A DNA stretch of 64,000 bases, from positions 15,016-79,015 of the forward strand of contig JANPLD010000010.1 of NCBI GenBank assembly GCA_031426355.1, in the 5' to 3' direction. This DNA comes from JANPLD01 sp031426355 (GTDB lineage Bacteria; Pseudomonadota; Alphaproteobacteria; Rickettsiales; UBA8987). The position numbers and the translations under genes are program-made. Position 1 is the first letter of the stretch. Each line of letters opens with the position of its first letter. Positions 42,716-51,480 of the stretch are shown here, piece by piece. A model generated the notes under the pieces. The model did no database searches. It was not told the origin of the DNA and saw nothing but the letters and a program-made list of their open reading frames with translations.

Positions 42716-43738
42716 CTAAGCAACACCTAGCTTTTTCTGCAGGTCAGTTGATGAAGTTGTGTATTGGAACCGTGGTTTTTTCCCCGGGAACACATACTCA
42801 TATGCAGCCGTCGCCATAAGCGCTGCCTCATGAAAACCGGAAAGTATCAGTTTCAGTTTACCCGGGTAATAATTTATATCCCCTATGGCAAATATCCCTT
42901 TCTCACTGGTCTCAAACTTTTCCGTATCAACCGGTACAAGGTTTTTCTCTAGATTTAAACCCCAGTTAGCAACCGGCCCAAGCTTCATAGTAAGCCCAAA
43001 AAATGGCAGCATGGTATCACATTCATGATCATATGCCCTACCTTCATTATCAGTTATCTGGATGGATTTAAGGTTGCCTTCACTCCCCGCAAGTCCCGTA
43101 ACCTGACCAAATATTAATTTGATTTTATTCTCGGCGTCAAGCTGTCTCATTTTTTCAACCGATGCCGGCGCCGCGCGGAAATCATCCCTGCGATGTATCA
43201 ATGTAACTGATTTAGCTACTGTGTGCAGATTCAATGTCCAGTCCAGCGCAGAATCTCCGCCACCAACTATCACAAGATCTTTATCCCTAAAATTTTCAAT
43301 TTTCCTGACAGAATAAAAAACTGATTTCCCCTCATACGCATCAATTCCCTGTATCGGTGGTTTCTTAGGCGTAAAGCTTCCACCGCCTGCCGCGATAACA
43401 ACTACGGGAGCAACAAATTCATTACCTTCATCAGTGGTTACTTTGAACTTATTATTTTCCAGTTTTTCAAGGCTCTCAACCATCTGGCCAAGATTAAGAT
43501 TATAACTGAACGGTTTTATCTGCTCAAGAAGATGGTCCGTAAGTTCCTGTCCGGTGCATTTAGGTATAGCCGGAATGTCATATATTGGCTTTTCAGGATA
43601 TAACTCCGCACATTGCCCGCCGGGCTTTTCAAGTATATCAATAAGTTCACATTTCATTCCGTGAAGTCCAAGTTCAAACACGGAGAATAAACCCACAGGC
43701 CCAGCACCAATTATTACTACGTCAGTCTCTTTATTCAT
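42716..43738 (-). CDS. Ferredoxin--NADP(+) reductase (thioredoxin-reductase-like)
   Basis: The 340-residue flavoprotein has the FAD motif VVIIGAGPVGLFSVFELG (residues about 7-24), GGQCAELYPEKPIYD, the NADPH motif VIVGGGDSALDW with HRRD, and the C-terminal FAIGDINYYPGKLKLILSGFHEAA. The TrxB redox cysteines (CATC in this genome's TrxB) are missing, which separates it from thioredoxin reductase and fits the YumC-type ferredoxin/flavodoxin reductase. It would supply reduced ferredoxin for example to biosynthesis. It stands alone between cheD and the pseudopilin gene. Confidence 0.88.
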   Translation of the reverse strand: MNKETDVVIIGAGPVGLFSVFELGLHGMKCELIDILEKPGGQCAELYPEKPIYDIPAIPKCTGQELTDHLLEQIKPFSYNLNLGQMVESLEKLENNKFKVTTDEGNEFVAPVVVIAAGGGSFTPKKPPIQGIDAYEGKSVFYSVRKIENFRDKDLVIVGGGDSALDWTLNLHTVAKSVTLIHRRDDFRAAPASVEKMRQLDAENKIKLIFGQVTGLAGSEGNLKSIQITDNEGRAYDHECDTMLPFFGLTMKLGPVANWGLNLEKNLVPVDTEKFETSEKGIFAIGDINYYPGKLKLILSGFHEAALMATAAYEYVFPGKKPRFQYTTSSTDLQKKLGVA

Positions 43739-43825
43739 ATAATATTTTCTAGGTAAAGCCTAAGCTTTAGGGATAATATTGGAAGTTTCAACTTCAAATT
43801 TCAGCTTGGGGATATGCAGGTGAGC

Positions 43826-44410
43826 CTAATTATAATTATCCAGATGCTCTTTTTCACTATCAAAGATCATAAGATCTTCTTTTCTTTTTAGTTTTCTAAT
43901 TAAAGCCCTGCCAGTATCTGCAAAATAATGAACCCTTCTTGGGAACTCACCTTCAATATCTTCCGCTTTTAAAATTATATTCTCACTTTTAAGAAATTCT
44001 TTCACGAATTTAATATTATTATTCCTTATTGCCGGATATCCCACCGCGCCGCCAAATATCTTGGCTTCAAGATTTTCCTTTTCAGCGCCGTATAAAACTA
44101 ATTTATTTACCAGCTGTCTTAAAACAGGCGTGCCGACCTTTGATGCGTTGAACTCCGGAAGTATTATATGGCACATGCCGCCAATATGCTTAACCGTATC
44201 ATTAAAGCAAACCGCAACACATGAGCCAAGTATCGTAACCAGCATTTCGCGCGGTTCCGTGCTTACATAAAAATCACCCGTAACTAATTTCACTACGGTC
44301 ATTTCCATATTCTGGTCGTAATATCTCTTTACGCCGTCATAAAGCCCGCCGATCTGGATCTTCTCCGTATCTGTTCTTCTTATCGGGATTTTATTCTGCG
44401 CTGCCGCCAT
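43826..44410 (-). CDS. cheD: Chemoreceptor glutamine deamidase CheD
   Basis: CheD deamidates glutamines in chemoreceptors and can stimulate CheC. The 194-residue protein has the catalytic Cys in ILGSCVAVCF (Cys64) and His in GGMCHIILPE (His81), spaced 17 residues as in characterised CheD, and the GGAVGYPAI loop. It lies 4 bases after the cheW-like gene, forming cheW-cheD, which itself follows era after 1 base. No cheA, cheB, cheR or receptor gene is in the window, so the main chemotaxis locus must be elsewhere. Confidence 0.95.
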   Translation of the reverse strand: MAAAQNKIPIRRTDTEKIQIGGLYDGVKRYYDQNMEMTVVKLVTGDFYVSTEPREMLVTILGSCVAVCFNDTVKHIGGMCHIILPEFNASKVGTPVLRQLVNKLVLYGAEKENLEAKIFGGAVGYPAIRNNNIKFVKEFLKSENIILKAEDIEGEFPRRVHYFADTGRALIRKLKRKEDLMIFDSEKEHLDNYN

Positions 44411-44414
44411 ATTA

Positions 44415-44933
44415 TTAGAGCCTTTGAAAATTTTTTAACTGGTCAGCATCAATAACTAATAATTTTTTATTTTTATACTGGATAATTCCGGTAATTGATT
44501 TTTCCAATTCAGTATTTGCAGGTTTTATTTCTGCTTCCTCAATAGTCAAGATTTCTGAAACACCATTTGCAAGAAGGCCGATTATTTTTTCCTTTACCTG
44601 AATTACCAGCACAATATTTTTATCATCAGCAGGCGTAACTCCCTGGCCAAAATATTTGTTAAGGTCGATCAGTTCATTACTGGTATTCACCCAGCTTTCT
44701 ATCTTGATAACACTCATAATATCAATCGCATACTCACTTTTTTCCACATGGAAATTTATGAATTTTTTTGTAGTTTCGATCTTCTGTTCTAGAACTGGTT
44801 TTTTCTTTTTTTCAATAACCGCTTTCGGCGCAGCCTTCACTATGGAAATTGTTCTGCGACTACCTTTAGCGGCTTCCTTAAGCATTTTAAGGTCTTCTTT
44901 GATTGAGGCTTTTGCAATGGTTTTTCTTGGCAT
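44415..44933 (-). CDS. cheW: CheW-like chemotaxis coupling protein
   Basis: The 172-residue protein has a CheW-type SH3-like domain at residues about 48-172 (INFHVEKSEYAIDIMSVIKIE, ADDKNIVLVIQVKEKIIGLLANGVSEILTI, ITGIIQYKNKKLLVIDADQL). The first 47 residues are a basic, Lys/Arg/Ala-rich extension not found in typical CheW. It would link receptors to CheA. The gene is 1 base from era and 4 from cheD, so it shares the lepB-rnc-era transcript. Confidence 0.85.
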   Translation of the reverse strand: MPRKTIAKASIKEDLKMLKEAAKGSRRTISIVKAAPKAVIEKKKKPVLEQKIETTKKFINFHVEKSEYAIDIMSVIKIESWVNTSNELIDLNKYFGQGVTPADDKNIVLVIQVKEKIIGLLANGVSEILTIEEAEIKPANTELEKSITGIIQYKNKKLLVIDADQLKNFQRL

Positions 44934-44934
44934 A

Positions 44935-45837
44935 CTATTCTTTGAATTCGATTTGCGAAACTAAATATGGTTCTCTTCTGTCATACCAATTTTCTCTCAC
45001 TTTAACAAAGAGAAATAAATGAATTTTTTTTCCCAGTATATTTTGCAGATCCTTGCGGGATTGCTCGCCTATTTTTTTTATCATTGAACCTTGCTTGCCC
45101 ACAATTATACTTTTGTGCGATTCTGTAGATGTATAAATTGTCTGATGTATCTTTATATCTTTCTTCTCTTCATAAAGTTCCGTTTCAACATAGAGAGAGT
45201 AGGGAAGTTCCTCATTCAAATTCATGAATAGTTTTTCCCTCGTTATTTCCGCCGCTAAAAATCTTGCAGGCGCATCTGTTATCTGGTCTTCCGGGAATAT
45301 CCAGTTACTATCAGGTAAATTATCTTCAAGATATTTCTCAAGGTCAGCAACACCACCGCCTTTTAAGGCAGATATCATGAAGGTTTTTTCAAAATTACAT
45401 TCTTCATTTAATTTCTGCGTATTCTCCAGAAGCTTTTGTTTATCAGCCTTATCAACTTTATTAAGTACCAGAAGTTTTTTGCTTTCTATATTCTTTATAT
45501 AATTAAGCACCAATTCATCATTAGGCTTAATGGGCTTACTCGCATCAACAAGGAAAATTATAAAGTCAGAACCTTCGATCGAGTTTTTCGCTGTTTGCAC
45601 TATCGACTTATTAAGCTTGTTTTTTAAATTATCCTGAAGGCTGAAAATACCCGGCGTATCAACAATTATTATCTGTGAGTCACCCGATATTTTTATCCCA
45701 GTTATCCGGCTTCTAGTAGTTTGCGCCTTTGGTGAAACAATACTTATCTTCGCCCCTGTTATATAATTGGTAAGCGTTGATTTTCCGCTGTTAGGCGCAC
45801 CTACGATAACCGTAAAACCGCATTTTCTTTTATTCAT
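44935..45837 (-). CDS. era: GTPase Era
   Basis: Era binds 16S rRNA and helps assemble the 30S subunit. The 300-residue protein has the G1 loop VGAPNSGKST (residues 12-21), the G3 DTPGIF, G4 NKVDK, and the C-terminal KH domain with SIIVGKQGSMIKKIGEQSRKDL. It is the third gene of lepB-rnc-era, 20 bases after rnc, the usual alphaproteobacterial order. Chemotaxis genes follow directly, whereas recO often follows era. Confidence 0.97.
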   Translation of the reverse strand: MNKRKCGFTVIVGAPNSGKSTLTNYITGAKISIVSPKAQTTRSRITGIKISGDSQIIIVDTPGIFSLQDNLKNKLNKSIVQTAKNSIEGSDFIIFLVDASKPIKPNDELVLNYIKNIESKKLLVLNKVDKADKQKLLENTQKLNEECNFEKTFMISALKGGGVADLEKYLEDNLPDSNWIFPEDQITDAPARFLAAEITREKLFMNLNEELPYSLYVETELYEEKKDIKIHQTIYTSTESHKSIIVGKQGSMIKKIGEQSRKDLQNILGKKIHLFLFVKVRENWYDRREPYLVSQIEFKE

Positions 45838-45857
45838 TTTATACCTAAGATTTGGCT

Positions 45858-46547
45858 TTAGAGAGCCAGTTTGTTAACAATTTCTTCAGCTGCAAGTCGT
45901 TCTGCATCTTTTTTAGAGTAGGAAGTTTTTGTAGTGTTCATATCCGCAACGCTAAGCGCTATGGTAATTTCCGGCTGGTGAGCAGGCCCGGTGATTGAAA
46001 CCACATCATATTTAGGTAGTGGATGCCCATTTTTCTGTGCCCATTCCTGCAATTTCGATTTAGGATCTTTCGGAGCATCTTTATGATCAAAAATATATGG
46101 CGCCAAATTCTTCTCAATAAATGCCCTTGCTGCTTCCAGCCCGCCATCAATATAAAGCGCGCCGACTATGGCCTCAAAAACATTTTCCAGATTTGCTTTA
46201 TTTGTGCGACCGCCAGTTTGCTCTTCCCCGCTACCAAGTATTATATATTCCCCAAGCCCTAGCTTGGCTGAACAATCTGAAAGAGTTTCTTTTGAAACCG
46301 TCATCGCCCTTCTTTTGGCTAAGCTTCCTTCATCCTCATTAGCAAAATGCACGAATAATATTTCACTTATCAGAAGTGACAGAACTGAATCCCCAAGGAA
46401 TTCAAGCCTTTCATAATCTTTGTTAATACCGGAATTCTTTTTCGTGCTCGGATGTGTAAGCGCCTGTATCAATATATTGCTGTTGGTGAATATATGCCCA
46501 ACAATTTCCTCTATCAGTTTTATTTTATTATCAGGGATTCTTAACAT
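45858..46547 (-). CDS. rnc: Ribonuclease III
   Basis: RNase III cuts double-stranded RNA, including rRNA precursors. The 229-residue protein has the catalytic signature YERLEFLGDSVL (residues 45-56), the second acidic motif ENVFEAIVGALY, and a C-terminal dsRNA-binding domain (DPKSKLQEWAQKNG ... SKKDAERLAAEEIV). It is 2 bases after lepB. Confidence 0.97.
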   Translation of the reverse strand: MLRIPDNKIKLIEEIVGHIFTNSNILIQALTHPSTKKNSGINKDYERLEFLGDSVLSLLISEILFVHFANEDEGSLAKRRAMTVSKETLSDCSAKLGLGEYIILGSGEEQTGGRTNKANLENVFEAIVGALYIDGGLEAARAFIEKNLAPYIFDHKDAPKDPKSKLQEWAQKNGHPLPKYDVVSITGPAHQPEITIALSVADMNTTKTSYSKKDAERLAAEEIVNKLAL

Positions 46548-46549
46548 TG

Positions 46550-47293
46550 CTATTCTTCGTTCCTAAGGTTCTTCAGGAATCTTTCTCCACGGAAAGATTT
46601 TACCCAATCCCATAGTTTAATGAAAGAAGATTTATTTGAAAAGAACAACATATCCGCTCGCCCGATAAGGTTCACATCTGGCACATAACCTATTGATATC
46701 CTGCTATCTGCTGAATTATCCCTGTTATCACCCATGAAGAAATAATGCTTTTTTGGCACTACAAAAATATCAGTATTATCAGCCGGGCCTTCCTCTATCT
46801 CATCAAGGATGGTATAACTAACACCATTTGGCAAAGTTTCCTTATATTGTTTTATCCTTGAGTCGGTATTATCAGGCTGATCATCATAAAAATCCTCAAC
46901 ACGTTGGGTCGCCAGTTCCTCACCATTGATGGATAACTTCCCATGCTTCATCTGTATCACATCGCCAGGCATGCCTATCAACCTTTTGATATAATCAGTA
47001 TCAGGCTGAGTAGGAGGGCGGAATACAATTATATCACCGCGTTTTGGCTTTTCGCCACCAATCCTTCCTTCAAAATATTTTATTACATAACCAAACGGCA
47101 GATCAACAGAGCTGTAGCCGTATGAGAATTTTGATATGAAGATATAATCGCCTATGAGCAGGGTCGGCTTCATGGAGCTTGATGGTATATGCCTTGGGGA
47201 ATATACGAACGCCCTGAACATAACAGGCAGTACTATGCAGACGAGGATAACGAATGTCCAGGTCTCATAGAATTTGATTTTTTTAGTGGTCAT
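46550..47293 (-). CDS. lepB: Signal peptidase I
   Basis: LepB removes Sec and Tat signal peptides at the inner membrane. The 247-residue protein has an N-terminal membrane segment (WTFVILVCIVLPVMFRAFVY), the catalytic Ser40 in PSSSMKPTL, the general-base Lys103 in YIKRLIGMPGD, and GDNRDNSADSR. It is the first gene of lepB-rnc-era-cheW-cheD. Exported proteins in this window such as MsrA, MsrB and the OmpA-like protein would be substrates. Confidence 0.97.
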   Translation of the reverse strand: MTTKKIKFYETWTFVILVCIVLPVMFRAFVYSPRHIPSSSMKPTLLIGDYIFISKFSYGYSSVDLPFGYVIKYFEGRIGGEKPKRGDIIVFRPPTQPDTDYIKRLIGMPGDVIQMKHGKLSINGEELATQRVEDFYDDQPDNTDSRIKQYKETLPNGVSYTILDEIEEGPADNTDIFVVPKKHYFFMGDNRDNSADSRISIGYVPDVNLIGRADMLFFSNKSSFIKLWDWVKSFRGERFLKNLRNEE

Positions 47294-47375
47294 TTTATGG
47301 GTATGAGAGATTAGCTGTAAATTATAGATTATTTCTTTGTAATATTACTCATGCATTATATAGCAAGAAAATTTG

Positions 47376-48227
47376 TTACTTCTGCGTTCCTTGTTCAACC
47401 TCTACAAATGTAGGCCTTACACCTGTCGGTATGGCTTTTCTCGCAAACTCTACTGAAACTGCCGGCGCATTACCCTGCACATGCGCAAGTAACCCTTGTT
47501 TTACGCATTCATAGTATTTACTTTCCTCATTGAAATAATTCCCAAGAAATGCTCCCATCGGGCCGATAATACCATAGCATAGTAATACCCCGAGAAATGT
47601 TCCAACTAGCGCGGCGCCGATAAGGCCACCAAGTATTTCCGGTGGTTCTGCAATTGAACCCATTGTAATTATAACTCCAAGAACCGCTGCAACTATACCA
47701 AGCGCCGGGAATGATTCCGCAAGTAATGTTACCGCGTGGGATATCACATGCTGTTCTTTATGATGTATCTCAAGTTCGGCATTCATCATATCTTCAAGAA
47801 CATATTTATCATCAACACCCATGGTCATTACACGTATATAATCACAGAAGAAATCAACAGCATGGTGATTATGAAGGAAATGCGGATATTTCTTGAATAT
47901 CTCGCTTTGTTCAGGATTCTCAATATGTGCTTCTATCTCAAGCATACCTTTAGTTTTCATCAACTTAAATACTTCATACTGGAAAGAAAGAAGTTCCAGG
48001 TAATTTGCCTTGGAGTAAACATACCCACCCTTGAAAAGATATTTAAAGGAACCCAAAGTTTTTTTGATTACATAAGAAGGGTTAGAAATAATGAACGCGC
48101 CCACGCCTGCGCCACCAATGATAAGATATTCTGTAGGTTGATACAGAACAGCAATGTTACCATGGTGAAGTACATATCCCCCTATCACGGAGCCGCATAC
48201 AACTATTAAACCAATGATATATTTCAT
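47376..48227 (-). CDS. motA: Flagellar motor stator protein MotA
   Basis: MotA and MotB form the proton-driven stator of the flagellar motor. The 283-residue protein has four membrane segments: two near the N-terminus (IIGLIVVCGSVIGGYVL, LIIGGAGVGAFIIS) and two after residue 160 (LLAESFPALGIVAAVLGVIITM with the conserved Pro, GLIGAALVGTFLGVLLCYGIIGPMGAFLG), and between them a large cytoplasmic loop. motB is not adjacent, which is unusual; its product must be encoded elsewhere. It confirms that the organism is, or was recently, flagellated. Confidence 0.95.
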   Translation of the reverse strand: MKYIIGLIVVCGSVIGGYVLHHGNIAVLYQPTEYLIIGGAGVGAFIISNPSYVIKKTLGSFKYLFKGGYVYSKANYLELLSFQYEVFKLMKTKGMLEIEAHIENPEQSEIFKKYPHFLHNHHAVDFFCDYIRVMTMGVDDKYVLEDMMNAELEIHHKEQHVISHAVTLLAESFPALGIVAAVLGVIITMGSIAEPPEILGGLIGAALVGTFLGVLLCYGIIGPMGAFLGNYFNEESKYYECVKQGLLAHVQGNAPAVSVEFARKAIPTGVRPTFVEVEQGTQK

Positions 48228-48321
48228 AAAAGATTCTGAAAATGAAAATTCCTAACGCGAAGGGCTACAAAATACTTCCTTGTATACGCTCTAGTCAACC
48301 AATATTAAAATGGATGGAATG

Positions 48322-49158
48322 TTAGTGTGTCGGAATTGTCAGATCAGGTGCATTTTCGTCTTTCATGCCGATAACGTGATAGCCCGCATCAACGTGAAGT
48401 GTTTCACCTGTAGTTCCCGCGCCAAGGTCACTCAGCAGGAAAACCGCAGATCCGCCAACATCCTGAAGTGTGATATTTCTTTTTAGTGGGGAGTTATATT
48501 CATTCCATTTGAAGATCAACCTGAAATCACCAATACCCGAAGCCGCTAAAGTTTTAACAGGGCCAGCAGATATAGCGTTCACCCTTATATTCCTGTCACC
48601 CATATCTTTCGCAAGATATTTCGTGCTCATTTCCAGCGCAGCTTTTGCAACGCCCATTACGTTATAATGCGGCATAACTTTTTCACCGCCATAATATGTA
48701 AGCGTAAGAAGGCTACCGCCGTCAGGCATCATATCATATGCATGTTTCGCAACTTCAGTAAAAGAGAAGCACGAAATATGCATAGTGTTCAAAAAGTTCT
48801 TGAGGGAAGTATTAAGGTATTTCCCACGCAGCTCATTTTTGTCAGAATATCCGATAGCATGAACTATATAATCAAGTTTGCCCCATTTCTTTTTTATCGC
48901 ATCAAATAACGCTGTAACAGATTCAGAATTGGTAACATCACACTCAACAAGGAATTCGCTTCCGATTTCCTGTGATAAGGGTCTTACTCTTTTTTCCAAA
49001 GCTTCGCCTTGGTATGAGAAGCAAATATCCCTTCCGCCTTGTGCGTAAATTGCCTGAGTTATCCCCCAAGCGATGGATTTATCATTTGCAACGCCCATGA
49101 TAAGCCCTTTTTTACCTTCAAACAAATTACCTTTTGTGTATCCTTCTAGTTCAAGCAT
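48322..49158 (-). CDS. fabI: Enoyl-[acyl-carrier-protein] reductase (NADH)
   Basis: FabI carries out the last reduction in each round of fatty-acid elongation. The 278-residue protein has the NADH-binding GLIMGVANDKSIAWGI near the N-terminus, VHAIGYSDKNELRG, and the active-site Tyr165 and Lys172 in MPHYNVMGVAKAAL. The start is preceded by only weak signals, and the first ten residues are extra to the core fold. It is monocistronic between motA and the surface-antigen gene. Confidence 0.96.
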   Translation of the reverse strand: MLELEGYTKGNLFEGKKGLIMGVANDKSIAWGITQAIYAQGGRDICFSYQGEALEKRVRPLSQEIGSEFLVECDVTNSESVTALFDAIKKKWGKLDYIVHAIGYSDKNELRGKYLNTSLKNFLNTMHISCFSFTEVAKHAYDMMPDGGSLLTLTYYGGEKVMPHYNVMGVAKAALEMSTKYLAKDMGDRNIRVNAISAGPVKTLAASGIGDFRLIFKWNEYNSPLKRNITLQDVGGSAVFLLSDLGAGTTGETLHVDAGYHVIGMKDENAPDLTIPTH

Positions 49159-49205
49159 CTTTAGTGTTTTTATTAGTTTAGATTATTATAATTATTTCAA
49201 AAATA

Positions 49206-49730
49206 TTAGCTTGTTATTTTCCAGCTGCCATCAGGTTGTCTGCAGGCATTACCGAACGCTTTTTGAGATTGTCCGCCAACCATAACTGTCTGGCTGTATT
49301 CCCTGCAATAACTTCCACCTTGTGTCTGGTAAGTTCTTGTAGGGGTTATAGTTCCGCTGTTACCAGAATCAGGGTTAACCCATTTTGTAGTTACGCCAGA
49401 TGCATTCCTTTCAAGTGCAGCTTGTGAATTGCTTTGTATGTATTGCATGTCAGCTCTGTCAAGTGACTGGCCAACTGAATTTCCAAGTAAACCACCGAGT
49501 ATCGCGCCGCCTATAGTTGCAACAGTTTTACCTTGGCCTTTACCAACCTGGTTTCCAAGTATACCGCCGCCAACGCCACCAAGCACCGTACCGATCTGCT
49601 GTTTGTTTATACCAGTTCCGCCAACGCCGTTATATCCGTCGTTTGAACCATATCCACCAGGGCCATATTGTGGTGTACAAGAAGCAACAGCAAGTGAAAC
49701 TAAAGCAATTATTGAGGCTAATTTTTTCAT
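49206..49730 (-). CDS. 17 kDa surface antigen-like glycine-zipper lipoprotein
   Basis: The 174-residue protein has a lipoprotein signal (MKKLASIIALVSLAVASC, lipobox VASC), a Gly/Tyr-rich stretch, a glycine zipper (GTVLGGVGGGILGNQVGKGQGK, ATIGGAILGGLLGNSVG) likely to insert in membrane, and a C-terminal domain with YCREYSQTVMVGG and FGNACRQPDGSWKI. This is the layout of the Rickettsia 17 kDa antigen family, widespread in alphaproteobacteria, with a role in outer-membrane integrity. Confidence 0.85.
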   Translation of the reverse strand: MKKLASIIALVSLAVASCTPQYGPGGYGSNDGYNGVGGTGINKQQIGTVLGGVGGGILGNQVGKGQGKTVATIGGAILGGLLGNSVGQSLDRADMQYIQSNSQAALERNASGVTTKWVNPDSGNSGTITPTRTYQTQGGSYCREYSQTVMVGGQSQKAFGNACRQPDGSWKITS

Positions 49731-49773
49731 ATATTCTCCAAGGGTTATAGTGTTACCGTTATTTCTCTAAAAT

Positions 49774-50271
49774 TTACATTTTGTCAACGTCTATATAGTC
49801 ATTCCCGCCTTTACTCACTGATGGGTAAATAACTATCTCAGCATTTTTATTGAAATCAAAACCGATCTTTGTCAATTCTTCCTTAAGGGAAATAACCCTG
49901 TTCAGCGCTTTTTGTCTGGTCAGTTGCGGATTTTCTTCCTGTGATGCAAAAGATTTAACTTTTAAAGATTTTATTTTGTTCTGCTCAGTTATTTTTAACA
50001 TTGAATTGAGCGCCAGCTTGTCATCGTCGTTAAGGGAAACTGATTCCTTAGTATATTTAATCCTGATAAGGTTATTATCATTCTTCTGCGGGTCAGATTT
50101 GCTGTCCCATGAAAGGTCTTTGTTATCCATTACCACAACGTCAATTTTCTTAACTGGTTCAGGAGGTGTAACATCTTCAGCCTGGTTAACCAGCGCTGGA
50201 TCTATTTGCAATTCCTGCGCAGATGCACTTAAAGCAAAAAAAAGTAAAAATAACGTTGTTATTTGTAGCAT
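49774..50271 (-). CDS. Exported protein with divergent OmpA-like domain
   Basis: The 165-residue protein has a Sec signal peptide (MLQITTLFLLFFALSASAQ) and, from about residue 66, a region resembling the OmpA C-terminal peptidoglycan-binding fold: IRIKYTKESVSLNDDDKLALNSML, then KSLKVKSFA and LTRQKALNRVISLKEELTKIGF. The usual NxxLSxxRA motif is present only as QLTRQKALNRV, so peptidoglycan binding is uncertain. It overlaps the 3' end of suhB by 13 bases and is probably co-transcribed with it. Confidence 0.65.
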   Translation of the reverse strand: MLQITTLFLLFFALSASAQELQIDPALVNQAEDVTPPEPVKKIDVVVMDNKDLSWDSKSDPQKNDNNLIRIKYTKESVSLNDDDKLALNSMLKITEQNKIKSLKVKSFASQEENPQLTRQKALNRVISLKEELTKIGFDFNKNAEIVIYPSVSKGGNDYIDVDKM

Positions 50272-51050
50272 ATGGAAACTCTTTTTCTAAGTTCTTCAAA
50301 TAGGGAGTTATTAGCCGCAATTATAGAGCCGGTATTAAGGAAGTCAGTGCCACCGTTTATCTCGCTTACCATACCTCTTGATTCCTGAACAAGCAATACT
50401 CCTGCCGCAAGATCCCATGGTTTTAGGTGATTATGCCACATACCGTCAAGCTTTCCTGCCGCAACAAATGCAAGCTCTAAAGCCGCAGAACCATATATGC
50501 GGGCATTTACTTTGACTTTTTGAACAGTATCAAGGTCTTTTTGCCTGTAGTCCTGATTATGTTTCGCAACATAACATGCAAATAGCGATTCTTCAATATT
50601 ATCACGTGCCGAAACCTGAAGTCTTCTGTTATTACAATAAGCTCCGCCGCCTTTCTCAGCTATATACATTTCGCCAATTGCAGGTGCGTAAGTTACGCCA
50701 AGCATGGTCTGTTTTTTACCGTTGATATTTTCGATCAAAGCGCCTGAAATACAGAAAAATGGTAATCCATGCATGAAATTCGTTGTGCCATCTATAGGGT
50801 CAAGAATGAACTGCATCTTGCTGTTGGTGCCTTGTATAATACCAGCTTCCTCAGATAATATACCAATTGTAGGATACGCTTTCTGAAGTTCCTCTATGAT
50901 TATCTGCTCAACCTTTAAGTCAGCCGAGGTAACGAAATTTCCCGGCCCTTTGCGTGAAACCTGCAGATTCTCTATCTCTCCATAGTCCCTTGATACTACT
51001 TTACCGGCTTTAAGAATAGTGGTCTCCAGAGTTTTTAATATACCCTTCAT
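50259..51050 (-). CDS. suhB: Inositol monophosphatase family protein (SuhB-like)
   Basis: The 263-residue protein has the family metal-binding motifs GILSEEAG (motif with Glu-Glu), LDPIDGTTNF and, near the C-terminus, WDLAAGVLLVQESRG. SuhB hydrolyses inositol monophosphate in vitro and in E. coli also takes part in rRNA antitermination. It is followed by the overlapping OmpA-like gene and preceded by a 430-base gap. Confidence 0.93.
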   Translation of the reverse strand: MKGILKTLETTILKAGKVVSRDYGEIENLQVSRKGPGNFVTSADLKVEQIIIEELQKAYPTIGILSEEAGIIQGTNSKMQFILDPIDGTTNFMHGLPFFCISGALIENINGKKQTMLGVTYAPAIGEMYIAEKGGGAYCNNRRLQVSARDNIEESLFACYVAKHNQDYRQKDLDTVQKVKVNARIYGSAALELAFVAAGKLDGMWHNHLKPWDLAAGVLLVQESRGMVSEINGGTDFLNTGSIIAANNSLFEELRKRVSICYK

Positions 51051-51480
51051 TGATCCTCAATTTTACGATTTCCGCCTGTTTACTCTTGGATTTCATTAAA
51101 TTCCACTAAAAAAGAGGTTTTGCATATAAAAACCTGAAAAATAACAATAAATTGTCACTGAATTTTTTAACAAAGGTACTTCCGCACCTGAATATTCATA
51201 TTTATGTTAAGTATATGAGAGCTTTCAGAATGACTATAGTTTGGGTATTACCCTTAGGTTAACTCGTCATAAGTAATTATTTAGCTAATAATTCTCTTTA
51301 TTAAAAACCTTAGAAATAGATTTCTGTAATAGGAAATATAAGTAAAAGTTTACGTGGTGTTTCCTTTTACTTAAAAAGCCAAAATATATTGCAGAGGTTT
51401 ATTGGTGGCTTATCCGCGATTTAAAATAAGCAAGTGCGCGCACTTAAATTAAACTAACGACTATAACTAAAAACCAATGA
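51051..51480. other. 430-base intergenic gap between suhB and efp
   Basis: No protein or tRNA gene is seen. The region contains a perfect 10-bp hairpin at 51339-51373 (TAAGTAAAAG against CTTTTACTTA, 15-base loop) and a 14-base perfect palindrome AAGTGCGCGCACTT at 51432-51445, 36 bases past the efp stop, which may act as a weak terminator. A TTAC-N7-TTAACT sequence near 51245-51260 is a poor match to the CtrA-like box. A small RNA is possible. Confidence 0.4.
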
